Shown here: in pieces, positions 11,238 to 20,088 of the stretch
Position numbering within the stretch: position 1 is the first letter of the stretch
Layout of the letters: every line of letters starts with the position of its first letter
The notes under the pieces: generated by a model
What the model was told of the DNA's origin: nothing
What the model saw: only the letters and a program-made list of their open reading frames with translations
Database searches by the model: none
Made by a program: the position numbers and the translations under genes
NCBI GenBank assembly: GCA_001632425.1
Contig: KV425595.1
Coordinates: 180,929 to 244,928 of the forward strand
DNA from: Neolentinus lepideus HHB14362 ss-1
Lineage: Eukaryota; Basidiomycota; Agaricomycetes; Gloeophyllales; Gloeophyllaceae
DNA: 64,000 nucleotides
Direction: 5' to 3'

Positions 11238-12920
11238 CTACGTCATCTTTTTGACAACCTCTTTGAGCATGTGCTCATAGATGGTACTGAGCGGTGGCCA
11301 TATATCCAGGTGCGCTAGGACGTAGCCATGTGCGCATCTATCCTTCAAGGCACCCTCCAGCCTGCTTATGAAGTCACCCTCGGCTGGCGGCAGACCGTGG
11401 CGTTCGACGAAGCATACTCTCTTCAGTTGGAGGAAGGCGAGGCGAGGAAAGAGTACTTTCATCTTTTTACTGCTTACCCCATCAGTGTTGGCCACAGGTA
11501 CATCGATGATATGGAGGGCTTGGGGCAGAACATCTGCAGCATATCCAGAGACTTGCAGTTTGGTGAGGTTGGCCATGCGATAGAACGTGTCCCTCCATGC
11601 ATGTATTTTGTAGTCCTGAGACTCATTTACTCGAAGGTAGTCCACATTCGAGAGGGGTAACTGGCTGCACGCCATATCGACCAGCATCTCGATTGGTTTG
11701 ATCCCTGTGAACGTCAATTGAAGATGCGGCTCGGGATCGCGGTTGTTCAACCCTGGTGATTCATGAGGTAGGATAGTTGACCAACCCGTGAGAACAATGC
11801 CAAAACATCTGTCGCCTAGGTCCTTGCCAAGGGGTGATATGTCGAAACTCCTCAGGAACTTGGGAGTAAAGGTCTTGTATAACGCGGTGTTTATCGCCTG
11901 AAGATCTGTAATTTCGTCCTCAGGAGATAATGCTGGGCCATCGACGAATAGGTTAATCTCAATATCCTTCGGGAACTCCAGATGATTTAAAAGTGTCGCG
12001 CATGCTCCCAGGTGGCAGCCAACACGTAGGCGCTGAAGATATAACAACTTGGCATGGATGTTTGATGTTTCAGATTTCAACCGGAATTTGGCATCGTAGA
12101 TGAGCAGGGTACATAGCAATGGTGTACTCTGAAGTAGATCCAGAAGATGCCCAATAGTATGTAACGTAGAGGGTGACCAAATCAGAGATGTGAGAGACGG
12201 GAGAAGTAACATCCGGAAGGAGACCAGCGAATAGCCTGTGACTTTGAGCTCCTGCAGCTGCGGGAGAGACAAAGTCGAAATGAAGGGAATTGATCCCACA
12301 TACGTGCCAGACGGTTTTTCACAATCCACGACGTGCAACACACGCAGCTGGGTCGCATTTCGCGGCTGATTACAGTCACGGTTGAATGCCCGTAAGAAGG
12401 ACTTCGGCGCAGTAAGAACAAGTTTCCGGATGCGATGCAGTTCTGAGACAATTAGCCTCATTATCTCGCGCGATTCCCTGCTGTCATGCATAACGTGCCA
12501 AACAATCGCCAAGGGGGCCTCCTTGGAACGAATAAGCATCTGTTTGAAACATTCCAGACTCGTCGTTACGATATCCGCCCACAAGCAAGGGTTTTGAATG
12601 GCCACTTGACGCCAGTGGTGGCTGACTTGAGCAATTCGGAACCGATATGCATACCAATGTGCTAAGCGTCGTTTGGGAGGAACCCAGCCGATGGGCTTCT
12701 CGATGGAGTTGGTTTCCATGTAAAATTTGAATATTTCGGCCAGTAGCTCTGGCGGAAGACGGGCAATGGGAACACGTGCATTTAAGCAGCGTTCGTATTG
12801 AGTAATTTGGACCTGAGATTCGTTCATCTTCGCTTTATGATCAGCAATCCTCTCCTTGATTTCGGAGTTTGTCAGCGCAGCGCCGACAGGCGGATACATG
12901 CTAGCACAGAGTAGAAGCAC
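11238..12920 (-). CDS. F-box protein, intronless
   Basis: A single uninterrupted frame of about 550 residues. Near residues 33-55 it has a short coiled stretch, then the F-box core (PIARLPPELLAEIFKFYM), completed by AQVSHHWRQVAIQNPCLWADI, the usual F-box-like arrangement in Agaricomycete proteins. The rest has Leu-rich spacing, for example LPQLQELKVTGYSLVSFRML, as in the degenerate leucine-rich repeats of such proteins. The expected role is substrate adaptor of an SCF ubiquitin ligase; the substrate cannot be inferred. The start may be 12920 or the Met at 12899; both precede the coiled stretch. These families are large, fast-evolving and often intronless in mushrooms. Confidence 0.82.
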   Translation of the reverse strand: MLLLCASMYPPVGAALTNSEIKERIADHKAKMNESQVQITQYERCLNARVPIARLPPELLAEIFKFYMETNSIEKPIGWVPPKRRLAHWYAYRFRIAQVSHHWRQVAIQNPCLWADIVTTSLECFKQMLIRSKEAPLAIVWHVMHDSRESREIMRLIVSELHRIRKLVLTAPKSFLRAFNRDCNQPRNATQLRVLHVVDCEKPSGTYVGSIPFISTLSLPQLQELKVTGYSLVSFRMLLLPSLTSLIWSPSTLHTIGHLLDLLQSTPLLCTLLIYDAKFRLKSETSNIHAKLLYLQRLRVGCHLGACATLLNHLEFPKDIEINLFVDGPALSPEDEITDLQAINTALYKTFTPKFLRSFDISPLGKDLGDRCFGIVLTGWSTILPHESPGLNNRDPEPHLQLTFTGIKPIEMLVDMACSQLPLSNVDYLRVNESQDYKIHAWRDTFYRMANLTKLQVSGYAADVLPQALHIIDVPVANTDGVSSKKMKVLFPRLAFLQLKRVCFVERHGLPPAEGDFISRLEGALKDRCAHGYVLAHLDIWPPLSTIYEHMLKEVVKKMT

Positions 12921-13452
12921 TGAGACGAAAGATATTGTAGAGAGAGAGTAGACTCACTGGTTCATGCACATGGGTGATTGAGCAGAGTTGAATATCGTTG
13001 GTCAGTGACTCCGTGATTGTGCGAGTTGTCACAGTTCACGTGATTGTGACTCGTGAGGGCCACGTGAACTCCATGCCTTCCGCGCGCCTTTGCTTTTTGC
13101 TCGAGCTCCACGCCCGCTCGGGTCGCTTTTGCAACGCGTCCCTTCCAATAAGATGCGCGAGGTGTATCCCGTATCTTTCCTGTAGCGGGTTCGCTGCCAC
13201 CACATTGTGGCTCGCACCATATCAGCATCTCGCCGCACCAACCCTGCAGCTGCAGCCTTGTCACAATTTATATTTGAGCTGATTCCGGCTGCACAATGAC
13301 AACCGACGACATCCGGCGCTTCTCCAGTGAACTGAAGTTACCTTTATATATGTTAACGTTGGAGGAACCTACCAATGTAAGGCAGCACGTGATCTCAGAT
13401 TGCACCAAGATTAGCTCGTGGTTCCCACACGTTTGATCTAGAGCTACGGTTC
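12921..13452. promoter_or_regulatory. Intergenic region with several CACGTG boxes
   Basis: No coding sequence recognised. It contains CACGTG palindromes at about 13036, 13062 and 13386. CACGTG is the E-box bound by bHLH factors (Cbf1/Pho4 type in fungi). The region is upstream of the minus-strand F-box gene (about 115-470 bp from its start) and upstream of the damaged kinase-like gene. Function is inferred from the motif only. Confidence 0.3.
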
Positions 13453-14233
13453 ATGGGGATCCTGCTCGGCTTGTGGCTCCTCTTCTCTCAAGGGATTCGG
13501 CTTCGCGCTTACCAGCTTCTGGTGCGCATAGGACTTCGTCTTTATGGCCGAACCGCATCGTTCAACTGCTTTCGCTTGCCCTTCAATCGTTACGCCAAGC
13601 GCAGCATGTAACAGGACCTGTACCATCCCTGATCGATGCCATTCCATATTCCCTGTATCAACCAGATGGCGCGTTCATAGTTATGACACGCTTACCTGGA
13701 AAGCCACTGGAGCTAGATCTCTGGGATATGTCACCGGAGCAACGATCACTGCTCGCGTCCGATCTCAAACGACTCTTTGACCAAATTCGCTCCATTCCTC
13801 CACCATCAAAAGGACCTAAAATTTGTGCAGTGGATGGTGGTCCTGTGTTGTGTTACCGAGTATGCGTGGATAGAGTTGGGCCTTTCGAGATAGAGGCGGA
13901 TTTCTATCAGTGGCTCTGCGATAGATTGGTGTTGGAGGAGAAGATCGTCTCAAAGCGCTTGCAAGACCTGTCCACACCAGGTCCCACCCGATTTGTCTGA
14001 ACCACAACGACCTCGCACCGCAGAACATCCTCGTGGATGAGAACGGCCGTTTGTCGGGCTTAGTAGACTGGGCAACGCTCTCGTGGTTTCCCTGGTACTG
14101 GGAGTGGACGAGATCCTACTATACAAAAGAGGCGTATGAGCCTTGGAGGGCCTTGATGGACGACGTTTTTGGACGGTTTGAGGAGGAACTTGAGCTAGAG
14201 CAAGAGATTTGGAAATATACCAGCATTTGGTGA
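13453..14233 (+). pseudogene. Aminoglycoside-phosphotransferase-like (APH fold) kinase gene, probably broken
   Basis: Fungal APH-family proteins have a protein-kinase-like fold and mostly unknown small-molecule substrates. The first frame (ATG 13453) gives VRIGLRLYGRTASFNCFRLP and LPFNRYAKRS, then stops; the segment that should follow (the helix before the SIPVP motif) is missing. The frame changes and continues GPVPSLIDAIPYS, FIVMTRLPGKPLELDLWDM, and GPFEIEADFYQWL. A second frame change near 13950-13960 leads to SHPICLNHNDLAPQNILVDE, the catalytic-loop motif (HND....N). It is followed by LSGLVDWATLSWFPWYWE with the metal-binding Asp, and ends IWKYTSIW. The catalytic residues survive but the reading frame breaks twice and the N-lobe is short. 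Introns at the breaks are possible but I found no good splice pairs. Confidence 0.6.
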
Positions 14234-14984
14234 CAGCGGGTCACTTCCGTCTCGACTACCTGTGTCGCTCCAATCTCGATACGTCTGCTGTATCCTCTGT
14301 CTATTGGTTTCCCTTCAGATATCTATCCTATTAGTATACGGTAAGCGTAACACCGCGTCTTCTATGTCCGTTCGAACGCCATCCAAATTGAAGCCTTCGG
14401 TCAGTGACAGGGAGACATACCGTTAACTCGGAGATTTGTTTGACATTTCTGCAGGAGAAACACTCTCTTATTAGCGATGTCAACAATGTGAGGTGCAGTG
14501 ACCCGTTGTCCAGGAGAAATTAGGAGTATATCGTTCGTTCTCTGCCCTATTTACGCAGACGGATAGCGCGACTTATTCATGGCCTGCCGCAAGCGTATTG
14601 TTGCCCGGCGCCTACGAGAGACGCTCTCCTTCCGCTGGCGATGCTTCCATACCAGCGTCAGCTAGTCTCGACATTACCACATTCTGATATATTACCTGCT
14701 GGAGGACGGCGAGGCAGCAACGAGATGACCCGCTGAAGTGACACTTACGCTGGCTATGCTCGGAGTAGCAGGTCTGGAATCGCAGTATGGGGAATTCTGC
14801 GCCGCGTAGAATCCGTCTATATTTGAGAGGGTGTCCTATAATACATTTTGTGTGTTCGCCAGCCGAGTAAGTCGTGTCACGTCATAGTTCTTATAAGATC
14901 TGTCAGTGCAGCACTAAGAAGCTAGATGACGCGACGTACTCATTAATCCAACGTAGTCTTTATTATTTGGGTTCCCACCCGGCT
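14234..14984. other. Intergenic
   Basis: I see no gene in these 751 bases, on either strand. Confidence 0.4.
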
Positions 14985-15956
14985 CTATCGCCTCGCTCTT
15001 CCCAAAAGCGCCAGACCAGACACCAACGCACCTACGATAAACGCGCCCACAACAGGCGCAACCTCGGCTAAACTGATACCCTTGATTTCGTCCGCAGTCG
15101 CCTTTGCATGGCCATTCTGTGCATGACCGTTGGCCTTGGGTGCCTTGTCACCTATGACCTCGTTCGGCCCGGGAACAACACCCTTCTCCCAACCTCCATC
15201 TACTAGCGCAGCCATCATCTCGTTATCTAGACATGCGAGGTCCTCCATAGACCATTTACCGCAGAGGTCGACCATCCACCGCATGCGTCTCTTGGACAAC
15301 GGGCCACCTAGCAAAAGTTATAGAATGTAGGATAACAAGGGAAAGTTCGTCCGAAGCTCACCGACGCCAGGCGCCCTCTCTTTGATCTTCTCCCTCAGCT
15401 TCCCTACATTCTCAATCGCGTCCGCTGTCTCCGGCGGTATGACACTCTCGATCCTCTTTCTAATCAAGTTTGCCAGCTTGGGACTCTTCCCGTTCGTCGA
15501 CACCAGAATCTGCAGCGCCCCCGAGCGGACCTGCGAGCCAAAGTAGAAATTGCACAACGCTGGGATGTCGGCGGCGTTAATGGGGATACGAAGGTCGTGA
15601 CACAGTCCTGCAATACGTTGAGACTCGCGATATGAGTCAATTGCTGTAAACACCATCGCCACATATTTTGGCGAAGGGTTGTTCGAGTGGGAATCTATGG
15701 GGTCGAGGAGTAAGTCGGAGTCTTGGAATTCGCGGTTGTGCCATGTTATCCGTTCGGGCAGAAGGTCAAGGAGTTCTCGCGTTAGAGGATGTAGAGGGGC
15801 AGGTGCGACGAGGGTGACGTTGGCGTCGGCAACGAGGACAGATTCGAGACGGCCAGATGCGACATCGCCGCCGCCGACGATGAGGACGCGTTTGTTAGTA
15901 AGTTGCCATGCGATGAGGAGGGAGCCTCCGTGCAGGCTTGTAGGGTCGGGCGCCAT
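14985..15956 (-). CDS. MET8: Siroheme synthase: precorrin-2 dehydrogenase/sirohydrochlorin ferrochelatase
   Basis: Makes siroheme, the cofactor of sulfite and nitrite reductases, from precorrin-2 by NAD-dependent oxidation and iron insertion. Exon 1 (15956-15362) has the Rossmann fold: LLIAWQLTNKRVLIVGGGDV with the GGGxxA/G nucleotide site, VTLVAPAPL, then NAADIPALCNFYFGSQVRSG with the catalytic-type Asp, and STNGKSPKLANLIRKRIE. The intron is 15361-15308. Exon 2 continues GPLSKRRMRWMVDLCGKWS and LACLDNEMMAALVDGGWE, typical of the fungal dimerisation/C-terminal part. Unlike the textbook soluble enzyme, it ends with a hydrophobic stretch (VVGAFIVGALVSGLALLG) and RARR, which looks like a membrane tail. 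The start ATG at 15956 precedes the Rossmann strand by about 16 residues, as in homologues. Confidence 0.9.
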
Positions 15957-16105
15957 CGTATGCGACGGTGACGAGGTAATAAGTTGGATTTTGAATGGGC
16001 CCGTCGTTGTGCGCGACGACCTTGGCGAAGGAACTCGACGATCGCTAGGACCGGATTATTTTTAGCACATTAAACCCTGATGCATCTCGTCGGCCCGACA
16101 TGGAA
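15957..16105. other. Short intergenic region upstream of MET8
   Basis: This is the presumed MET8 promoter side; no motif stands out. Confidence 0.3.
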
Positions 16106-16462
16106 GATGTGGCTGTACATCTCCTGTTCATTCACGGCGTACTCAGTGGCGCAATCATTTTCATGCTCTCCAAATGTGCGCAGCGTGTTACACTTCATTT
16201 TTTGATCCAATGATTTGATATAGGATGTTTCCAAATACTGTCAAAATTTAGTATTAACATTAGTGTAAGAAAATGAGAATTAATTTGAAAGGATGACTCG
16301 ATGAAATCTGGATGTAGTAAGTGAACCAGTGCTGGCTATTATCCGCGACCGACGTCCAGTCACTCGCAGTTCAACAGACATTCTATGCATGCTGTGGTAT
16401 AGATCAACAGTCATCAAGTTGTCATCATCATGAATGGAATGGGCAATAGCCGTCAGTAATGG
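16106..16462 (+). repeat. Direct repeat, copy A (non-coding)
   Basis: This stretch matches 17329-17856 in the same orientation. Both begin GATGTGGCTGTACATCTCCT, share GATCnAATGATTTG, AATTTGAAAGGAT, ATCTGGATGTAGT and ACATTCTATGCATGCT, and end GGAATGGGCAATAGCCGT. Identity by eye is roughly 75-80%. It lies directly 3' of the minus-strand F-box fragment, so it may be the 3' flank of a duplicated gene unit. Confidence 0.7.
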
Positions 16463-17297
16463 TCATAAGGCAAGGCGGACAGATAGCTTGAAGGCCCTCT
16501 CCAGGAATAGTGCGGTCGCGTCGGGATTACGGTCATGATCTCATTCCAGAGACTCCTGCTCCGGTTCCTGTTCAGCACCTCGTACCATTGCTGACATATG
16601 TGCCCTATCTTCATCCAGGAGAGGGAGGAAAGTCCACGGACGGCGGCGGCTGTTGGCAACAGCAAGTACGAGAATGTTGTCGAGGATCTCGAGGGGAAGG
16701 ACCTTGATAGAGGCAGATGCGTGATTGATGTAGATGACCATGATATCTTGCCTCTACGGGTTGCGCGACTCCTCTCCTTCATCACCTGTTCCCCGCACAC
16801 TGGACCTCTGGTTCTGCGGCGCAGAACCCGACTTTCGTACTTGTATTGCCCCTCTCCGCCATACCCTCAGCATTCTGAGGTTGATGAACATCTGCGGGTT
16901 CTGCGACTCCGCCACTGGTTTCCCTATAGGAAGGCGATGTTGAGATGTCATGGCAGCGACCATGTCGCGCGTCCGACGCAGTTTGGCTCGGAGCCGGATT
17001 ACTAGCTGCTGGAATGGTGAGGGCCGTCGACTGTGCAACTCTAGTAGGAACTGACACTCTGCGAGCTCGTTCTCCAGGAAATGGGAGCCGTTCACCATCA
17101 CCCAGTCGAACGTTGGATCCCGCTGCTGTCCTTCCTGGTCCGTCTCCCGCACGCTGTACCTCTGGTTCCATGACGCAGGGCCAGTAATCTGACGAATCAT
17201 TCAATATCCAGCTCCAGATGACATTCCTCATTAGATGGAACTCACTGCACCAGGACAACCCTGTTGTTCTCAGTCAGTTGACTGAGCCAAGTTGGGT
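16453..17297 (-). pseudogene. Copy 1 of a dispersed uncharacterised gene, with a 3' F-box piece
   Basis: Exon 1 carries LSQLTENNR; a GTGAGT intron ends ATTCGTCAG. Exon 2 gives ITGPASWNQRYSVRETD, DWVMVNGSHFLENELAECQF and RPSPFQQLVIRLRAKLRRT. A further intron precedes GKPVAESQNPQMFINLRMLR and RVWRRG. The parts match copies 2 and 3, so this is a real gene family, function unknown. Only in this copy, downstream sequence reads HASASIKVLPLEILDNILVL, a clear F-box core, followed in another frame by KIGHICQQWYEVLNRN and SLWNEI, the usual second half of an F-box domain. An in-frame stop separates the first part from the F-box, and the F-box itself changes frame, so it looks decayed. It may once have been one gene with an N-terminal extension and an F-box. 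Confidence 0.5.
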
Positions 17298-17328
17298 CTT
17301 GTTTCTATCCGCTCCTCGAGGAGGCAGA

Positions 17329-17856
17329 GATGTGGCTGTACATCTCCTGTTCACTTACGGCGAACTCGGTGACTCGGACACACAATCATCCTCATACTCT
17401 CGAAACGTGCGCAGCATCTCACATTTCATGTTTTGATCAAATGATTTGGTATAGCACATTTTTATTTAAATATTCCCAAAATGTAATATCAGCACTAGTG
17501 CAAGATGACGAGAATCAATTTGAAAGGATATCTCGAGCAATCTGGATGTAGTGAGTGAATCAGCGCTAATTGTCGCAACCGACACTCAGTCACTCGCAAT
17601 TCCATGGACATTCTATGCATGCTATGGCATAGAATCGAGGGGTCCGAGTTGCCGTCGTGGTCCACGAAGCTTCTGGCTGGCGAAAGATTTGGCTATGAAC
17701 TGGGATAGCCTGCGATGTGGCAGATGATTCTCTTCGTCGACACTATGGTCACGGACTTCGTGATTGTGGCATCCGTATGGCATCCGTATGGCTCGCTCGA
17801 GTGACTAAACTGATCGGTATCATGGGTGGAATGGGCAATAGCCGTGAGTAATCAAT
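17329..17856 (+). repeat. Direct repeat, copy B, with an internal insertion
   Basis: Second copy of the segment at 16106-16462. The match runs from 17329 to about 17632, breaks for about 180 bases, and resumes at about 17814 with TGGAATGGGCAATAGCCGTG. The extra piece contains a short tandem repeat GGCATCCGTATGGCATCCGTATGG (positions about 17768-17791). It has no open frame of note. Confidence 0.7.
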
Positions 17857-18544
17857 GTCTGGACTTGGAGAGTGTTTCCAGCACAACGAGGGCCATGTGA
17901 TTTTTGAATCGGGGTCAGGAAGATGTGTCAGAACATCCAAGCTGAGTTGTCATAATTCGGGCTTTTTGTTCCCGGCGCCGCTTCGCATTCTGCGTCATCC
18001 TGGGCCCGTGTAGAACTAACCACTCCGGACAACTACAGATCCATCGTATTCAGGGCTTCGTACGCGCAACCACTGCGAGATTTGATCCCGAGACGTCGAG
18101 TTTCTGGTTGACCGGATTGAATACGAACCTTGCGCGATCGGAATCGGGGCGTGGCGGCTGTTGCTTCATGAGGGATGCCACCACCGCCTGGCATGGGGCT
18201 CGAAGGACTGCGTTATACCTTGATTCGTGGTCGGGTCGTGTCAGACCTCTATAGACTGGACTGTAGGGATTGGATAAAGCGATGCGCAAATAATTCCCTC
18301 AACTCCGTCCTTTGCCGTGTACGCCCCGTCTCCCGCCTGCGGTATCGTAGACTAGGTCATCCTCCACAATGCTTGTCACCGCCTCAATGGACTAGTGAGG
18401 TCCCTGGCTGTCTTTCAGAACAGCGGGTGCATCTCAAAGAATGACCTGCATTGCCGTTGCACGCAACACTGAGTGTCTCCGGGATGCGACGATGAACAAA
18501 CTTTGCACGCCCTGGTCTTCTAGAGTAGATGAACCCCGGATCCG
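17857..18544. other. Intergenic, repeat-flanked
   Basis: No gene recognised. It lies between repeat copy B and the 3' end of family copy 2; some of it may be decayed 3' sequence of that copy. Confidence 0.3.
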
Positions 18545-18985
18545 GCCACACCCTTGGCATTCGAACCTCTATGGGTTGCGCGACTTCATGCCCAGCGTCC
18601 CTATGCGAAGACGACGTTAGGATGTGGCTCGCGACAGCATCGGCGGACCTATCACTTACGTTGTGGGTAATTCATCCAATGCAGCTTGGCTCGAAGCCAG
18701 ATCACTAGCCTCTGGAATGGTGAGGGTCGCCGACTGCGCGATTCCAGTAGGAACTGACACTCTACGAGCTCCTCTTCCAGAGGATGGGAGCCGTTCACCA
18801 TCACCCATCCTTCCTCCGGGTCCAGTTGCTCTCCTCCATGTTCTGTGCCCCTCACTCTCGACGCAGGGCCCGTGATCTGATGAAGCATTCGATATTCAGC
18901 TCCAGGTGACATTCCTGACAGATGGAACTCACCTCCTCCAGGACAGCCCTGTCATTCTCAGTCAGTTGACTGAGCCGAGTTGGGC
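18545..18985 (-). pseudogene. Copy 2 of the dispersed uncharacterised gene (partial)
   Basis: On the minus strand it reads SQLTENDRAVLEE, then a GTGAGT...CATCAG intron, then ITGPASRVRGTEHGGEQ, DPEEGWVMVNGSHPLEEELV and RPSPFQRLVIWLRAKL. Another GTAAGT...GCATAG intron follows, then a third exon with a recognisable RMPRVW that is out of step with copy 3. The exon 2 protein is close to copy 3. No start codon is obvious before SQLTEN and no F-box follows, so it looks like a truncated or decaying copy. Confidence 0.5.
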
Positions 18986-20088
18986 TGAGCTCTGACTAAG
19001 TCCCTAGGTGGGTGCACTGTAATAGTTTCATGGTCCTGCAGTCTGGCTCGCTCAGTGGCATATAGCAGAGGCCCTTCCTTCATTTTAACGAGGTGAGAAT
19101 GTCAATGGTGAGGTGTTTAGAGTGTTGGGGCCGAATGGTTGGGAGAATCTTGTTATCTTTCGTCGGTCATCCTCGCAGCCTTATATACACCCGGTGGCAT
19201 AGTGAGCCCAACCATCTGTTGCGTCTTGCATGCCCAGAGAAATGTGGTGAGTGATCTGTGGCTCTGGTATTGTCTTGAGCCACAGACGACGCTGGCCGTG
19301 TCTCGGCAGCGTATTAGGTCGACGGCATCTGCTTCTTCAAACACTTTGCACTGTCAAAGTTTAAGACAGGCTTCGATTCACTGGTTGGGAGGTGTCACCG
19401 GCCACTACTGGCGCTCTCGGAGATGCTGAGCAGACACAAGATATATATTGTGCCCGTCTCAATATCACTCTGAAAGATCATGAAGTACTGCGAACAGTAC
19501 CTTGAATAATTCAATGATGAGATGTAATTATGGCACATTCGCGATTACGAGCATTTACTGTCTCTGGCTTTGACCGTGTCTGTAAAATATAGCGAGTAAT
19601 GGGCGATAGTTGCCATTGATTATCCTTCCAAGCCTGGATCTGCGCTGCATTGCATCAACGACTGGGTAATGTGCTTAAGCTCGGTCCAAAGTATTCACAG
19701 CGTGAGACTTTGTTCACCTGCCAAATCTGGAAATATGACTACTTGTTATGGAAATCTTCGGTAACGCCGACATATTGTCCTTTGACAATTCCCCTCGCCC
19801 TTCAGCTTCACGATATATATGGGTCGATCTTTGAATGATATTATTCCTTTTTTCCTCTCGCCGCACTCGGAGTTTCTGACTCTCCTTCTCCTACAGGCTA
19901 CCTGCGTATGTCCACGTCAAATCCTCAAGTCTGTGAATAATGTTGTTCACCCATTGCGAAACAGCATATACATGTCCTGTCGTTTGCCTAACCTTGCAGG
20001 TAGTACTAGTGACTAGTAGTCATTACATAATTCGTTGTAGAGTCGGTATATAGATGGTTCCCACGCCTGCTACCTTCTAACCTGCACC
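18986..20088. other. Intergenic region upstream of glucosidase II alpha
   Basis: I see no gene. The last 300 bases are T-rich with pyrimidine runs, and a TATATAGA lies about 45 bp before the ATG at 20089, a plausible core promoter. Confidence 0.4.
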
